14,933 nt of DNA from an uncultured Actinomycetes bacterium (GTDB lineage Bacteria; Actinomycetota; Actinomycetes; Nanopelagicales; Nanopelagicaceae): the NCBI GenBank assembly GCA_903867285.1, contig CAIPQX010000066.1, positions 1-14,933 on the forward strand. The letters are read 5' to 3'. The notes under the pieces are model-generated. The model had not been told where the DNA came from and searched no databases. It saw only the letters and a list, made by a program, of their open reading frames with translations. Positions 14,394 through 14,933 of this stretch are shown in pieces; the first letter of the stretch is position 1, and every line of letters begins with the position of its first letter. Made by a program: the position numbers and the translations under genes.

Positions 14394-14933
14394 ACGCATA
14401 TTGCTCATGGCCTCGGGTGGCGGATCACTTGCAGCTGCCATTCTCGAAGCGCAGGACGCTGGTCAGCTTGACCTTGAATGTGTTGGACTCGTGAGCGACA
14501 AGCAATCACCAGCGCTGGACATTGCGCGCCGATATGGAATTCCTGATCTTTATCTTCCTATGCGCAGTGATCGCACCCAGTGGGATCAAGAGATATTTGA
14601 TCGCGCCCAGGGACTTTCACCCGATCTGATTGTGAGCGTGGGGTTTATGCGAATCCTGTCACCGCGATTTGTTTCAGCCTTCAAAGTTATAAATACCCAC
14701 CCTTCGCTCCTGCCCCTCTTTCCCGGAGCGCACGCGGTTCGAGATGCCTTAATGGCTGGAGTGGAGACCACTGGAACGACCGTTCATTGGGTAGACGCTG
14801 GCTTAGATACCGGAGCTGTAATTTCTCAGCGCGAAGTAGCGGTTTTTCCAGGCGATGATGAGGCCACCTTGCACGAACGCATTAAGATTGCCGAACGAGC
14901 ACTCATAGTTGAGACGCTCGCTGGTTATGGAAA
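14386..14933 (+). CDS. purN: Phosphoribosylglycinamide formyltransferase, 5' part
   Basis: PurN transfers a formyl group from 10-formyltetrahydrofolate to GAR in de novo purine synthesis. The frame runs from GTG 14386 off the right edge, giving 182 complete codons, which is nearly the full length (about 190-210). The catalytic triad is present: Asn103 and His105 in NTHPSLLPLFPGAHAV, and Asp141 in VDAGLDTGAVI. The N-terminal beta-strand and phosphate loop read ILLMASGGGSLAAAI, where the family normally has SGxGSNLQA; the Asn of GSN that contacts the substrate phosphate is replaced by Leu. The GTG overlaps the perM stop by 8 nt, with the same geometry as guaB3/guaA. In relatives purH follows, which would lie just beyond the window. 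Confidence 0.93.
   Translation, partial: MAKRILLMASGGGSLAAAILEAQDAGQLDLECVGLVSDKQSPALDIARRYGIPDLYLPMRSDRTQWDQEIFDRAQGLSPDLIVSVGFMRILSPRFVSAFKVINTHPSLLPLFPGAHAVRDALMAGVETTGTTVHWVDAGLDTGAVISQREVAVFPGDDEATLHERIKIAERALIVETLAGYG

Noticed and set aside
1..14933. Mobile element, phage, CRISPR, defence or biosynthetic cluster
   Set aside because: No transposase, integrase, direct-repeat array, tRNA-linked attachment site or cluster of unknown genes is visible; all genes fit conserved actinobacterial housekeeping neighbourhoods.

Overview
The window comes from an actinobacterium (Actinomycetota). The markers are a WhiB-type regulator, a His-tailed GroEL1, a GuaB3-family IMPDH paralogue, a DUF3263 gene end, a PerM/DUF6350 membrane protein between sucCD and purN, and a PcrA helicase with the C-terminal KOW/Tudor-like extension. 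Base composition is moderate by eye (roughly half G+C). Intergenic gaps are very short and several genes appear to be leaderless. This would fit a streamlined, possibly freshwater (Nanopelagicales-like) lineage better than a high-GC Streptomyces or Mycobacterium, but that placement is inference.

Layout. (1) The 3' end of a DUF3263 gene (1-158). (2) A heat-shock operon, groES-groEL1 (316-2252), with a recognisable promoter and a half-degenerate CIRCE/HrcA operator at the start site. It is closed by a strong bidirectional terminator shared with the convergent whiB. (3) whiB (WhiD/WhiB3 type, minus strand, 2309-2626), divergent from a MerR + B12-binding CarH-like regulator (2771-3682). (4) A guanine-nucleotide cluster: a naturally CBS-less guaB (3730-4848), guaB3 (4875-5987) and guaA (5980-7524), followed directly by a secreted cyclophilin (7528-8205). 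(5) A minus-strand PIG-L/LmbE deacetylase (8211-8936), divergent from pcrA/uvrD (8981-11194) across only 44 bp. (6) sucC-sucD-perM-purN (11275 to the right edge), tightly packed, with purN running off the window.

How it fits together. The gene order matches, from memory, two conserved actinobacterial neighbourhoods: groES/groEL1-whiB3/whiD-guaB2-guaB3 and uvrD/pcrA-sucC-sucD-perM-purN. Most of the window is therefore core metabolism and housekeeping: GTP synthesis (guaB, guaA), de novo purine synthesis (purN), the substrate-level phosphorylation step of the TCA cycle (sucCD), protein folding (groES/EL, cyclophilin) and DNA repair (pcrA).

I see no mobile element, phage gene, CRISPR array, tRNA or rRNA, and no convincing new multi-gene system. 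The points most worth following are the IMP dehydrogenase without its regulatory Bateman module, the cobalamin-binding photoreceptor-like regulator just upstream of it, the half-lost CIRCE operator, the altered phosphate loop in PurN and the repeated TANNNT-to-ATG leaderless arrangement. There is no gene-free stretch longer than 300 bases; the longest gaps are 159-315 and 2627-2770, and both carry regulatory signals described below.
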